Below, in pieces: positions 62,800 to 64,000 of a stretch of 64,000 nt of DNA. The notes below the pieces were generated by a model. The model did no database searches. It worked only from the letters and a program-made list of their open reading frames with translations, and was not told the DNA's origin. The stretch comes from Salinarimonas sp046292825 (GTDB lineage: Bacteria > Pseudomonadota > Alphaproteobacteria > Rhizobiales > Beijerinckiaceae). The first letter of the stretch is position 1; each line of letters begins with the position of its first letter. A program made the position numbers and the translations under genes. The DNA lies in the NCBI RefSeq assembly GCF_046292825.1, contig NZ_JBKBQG010000020.1:1-64000 (forward strand). Direction: 5' to 3'.

Positions 62800-64000
62800 T
62801 CAGAAGCTCGTTCCGCCGGAGAAGCGGAAGGCCTGCGTCCGGTCCCCCGCGCCCTTCGAGAGGGCCCAGGCATAGTCGAAGCGGATCGGGCCGAGCGGCG
62901 AGGCCCAGAGCAGGCTCGCGCCGACCGAGGAGCGGATCGACCGATCGTCGCGGACGTTGATCGCCGTTCCCTGGATCACGCGGCTGCCGTCGTAGCCGAA
63001 CAGCGTGCCCGCGTCGGCGAAGACCGCGCCCCGGAGCCCGAGATCTCGCGGCAGGAGCGCGATCGGGAACTGGACCTCGATCGAGCCGCCGAAATAGGTC
63101 GTCCCGCCGAGCGCGTTGCCGCGCGGATCGGTGACCGCGAGATCGCGCGGGCCCATCGACTCGAAGCCGCGCACCAGGGAATGGCCGAGCTGGAAGTGGT
63201 CGAGGATGCGCAGCCGGTCGCGGCCGAAGGCCGCCACGTGGCCGCCCTGGACGCGGGCGATGCCGACCACGTCGTCGAACAGCTCGTGATAATAGCGCGC
63301 ATCGGCAGTGACGCGGAAATAGCGCGAGTCGCCGCCCAGACCCGCCACGTCCGGACGCACCTCGGCGAAGAGGCCCGACCGCGGATCGCGCGCGTTGTCG
63401 AGCGAATTGTAGGTGAAGGTGAGGCCCACGAGCGAGGTGATCGTCCGCCCCTCCGCCTCGCGCAAGGCGAGCGAGGATTGCGGGCGGAAGCGCGCCGGGA
63501 TGGTCAGCTTCTGCTCGAACAGCGAGTAGCGGGTGCCGATGGAGAACTCCTCGGTGATCGGCACCGTGAAGCGGACCGTGCCGCCCGTCGTCCGCGTCTC
63601 GTAGAACGCCGTCCGCGAGGCGTCGCTGAAGGTCGAGAACAGGTCGAAGCCCGCAGCCACCCGATAGCCGAGGAAGTACGGCTCGGTGAACGAGAAGTCG
63701 ATGCCCTGCGAGCGCTCGCCCCAGGAGCCCGCGATCCGCACGAATTGGCCGCGACCGAGGAAGTTCGATTCGGTCAGCGAGATCTCGCCGATGAACCCGT
63801 CGGCCGACGAATAGCCGCCGGCGATCGCGAAGGAGCCCGTCGGACGGTCCTCCACGTCGATGTTCACGATCAGGCGGTCGGGCGCGAGGCTCGGCTCGGT
63901 CGAGATCCGAACGCGCTCGAAGAAGCCCAGATTGTTGAGCCGCCGCTCGGCGCGGTCCAGCAGGACCTTGTTGTAGGGGTCGCCTTCGCCGAGATCGAGC
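62800..64000 (-). CDS. bamA: Outer-membrane protein assembly factor BamA, C-terminal part (runs off the right edge)
   Basis: About 400 residues are present. The left part of the protein shown is the end of the last POTRA domain (RAERRLNNLGFFERVRIS), followed by the 16-stranded barrel (VEDRPTGSFAIAGGYSSADG, FTEPYFLGYRVAAGFD) with the lid motif VRGF (SLVRGFESMGPRD). It ends in Phe (FSGGTSF), the usual outer-membrane insertion signal. It inserts beta-barrel proteins in the outer membrane. The signal peptide and first POTRA domains lie beyond the window. Confidence 0.95.
   Translation of the reverse strand, partial: LDLGEGDPYNKVLLDRAERRLNNLGFFERVRISTEPSLAPDRLIVNIDVEDRPTGSFAIAGGYSSADGFIGEISLTESNFLGRGQFVRIAGSWGERSQGIDFSFTEPYFLGYRVAAGFDLFSTFSDASRTAFYETRTTGGTVRFTVPITEEFSIGTRYSLFEQKLTIPARFRPQSSLALREAEGRTITSLVGLTFTYNSLDNARDPRSGLFAEVRPDVAGLGGDSRYFRVTADARYYHELFDDVVGIARVQGGHVAAFGRDRLRILDHFQLGHSLVRGFESMGPRDLAVTDPRGNALGGTTYFGGSIEVQFPIALLPRDLGLRGAVFADAGTLFGYDGSRVIQGTAINVRDDRSIRSSVGASLLWASPLGPIRFDYAWALSKGAGDRTQAFRFSGGTSF

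Overview
This is GC-rich DNA with dense, bacterial-style gene packing. Gene content points to an alphaproteobacterium of the Hyphomicrobiales (Rhizobiales) type. The signs are a DUF1013/TrcR cell-cycle protein, LpxI in place of LpxH, an aglEFGAK-type alpha-glucoside locus, rpsT next to dnaA, and a cluster of GANTC (CcrM-type) sites upstream of dnaA. A genus cannot be fixed from the sequence alone. No rRNA, tRNA or CRISPR array was seen.

Layout. 0-1.5 kb: ligase-associated DNA-repair pair, exonuclease then ATP-dependent ligase; the ligase runs off the left edge. 1.86-11.05 kb: the most notable region, a 9.17 kb insertion with 24-bp perfect terminal inverted repeats and an abutting 10-bp direct repeat of the target. 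It carries a complete type I restriction-modification operon (hsdM-hsdS-hsdR) and a convergent zinc-ribbon/HTH protein that looks like its transposase. 11.2-15.6 kb: trpE and a PpiD/SurA-like chaperone, divergent from tpiA. 15.8-19.4 kb: exported TPR protein. 19.4-26.9 kb: alpha-glucoside uptake and hydrolysis (aglE-F-G-A-K) with a divergent LacI-type regulator and two matching operators. 27.2-32.0 kb: Nudix hydrolase, then the minus-strand run yajC-secD-secF followed by homologues of the complex I assembly factors NDUFAF3 and NDUFAF6. 32.3-36.8 kb: an isopropylmalate/isocitrate-type dehydrogenase, a fluoroacetate-dehalogenase-like hydrolase, an EEP-family hydrolase and pdxY. 36.9-41.4 kb: a 1520-residue repeat protein of unknown function behind an AT-rich upstream region. 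41.5-42.7 kb: ilvC whose normal stop codon appears to be lost. 43-48.9 kb: DUF924, TrcR, DUF805, cobB, psd-pssA, maf-yacG. 49.2-53.8 kb: enoyl-CoA hydratase, PLP lyase, rpsT, dnaA. 54.3-57.7 kb: thiolase plus fused hydratase/dehydrogenase for beta-oxidation. 58.3-64.0 kb: the envelope operon bamA-lpxD-fabZ-lpxA-lpxI-lpxB, with bamA cut by the right edge.

Most larger intergenic gaps are filled by several families of long imperfect palindromes. Family A (about 140 bp, CCCTCCCC/GGGGAGGG ends) occurs at least nine times. In three genes it supplies the last codons and the stop, and in one it is read through in frame. Family B has arms of up to 35 bp and a conserved GCAGCC-NNNN-GGCTGC core hairpin. 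Family C flanks the beta-oxidation operon. A compound array lies at 45.6-46.2 kb.
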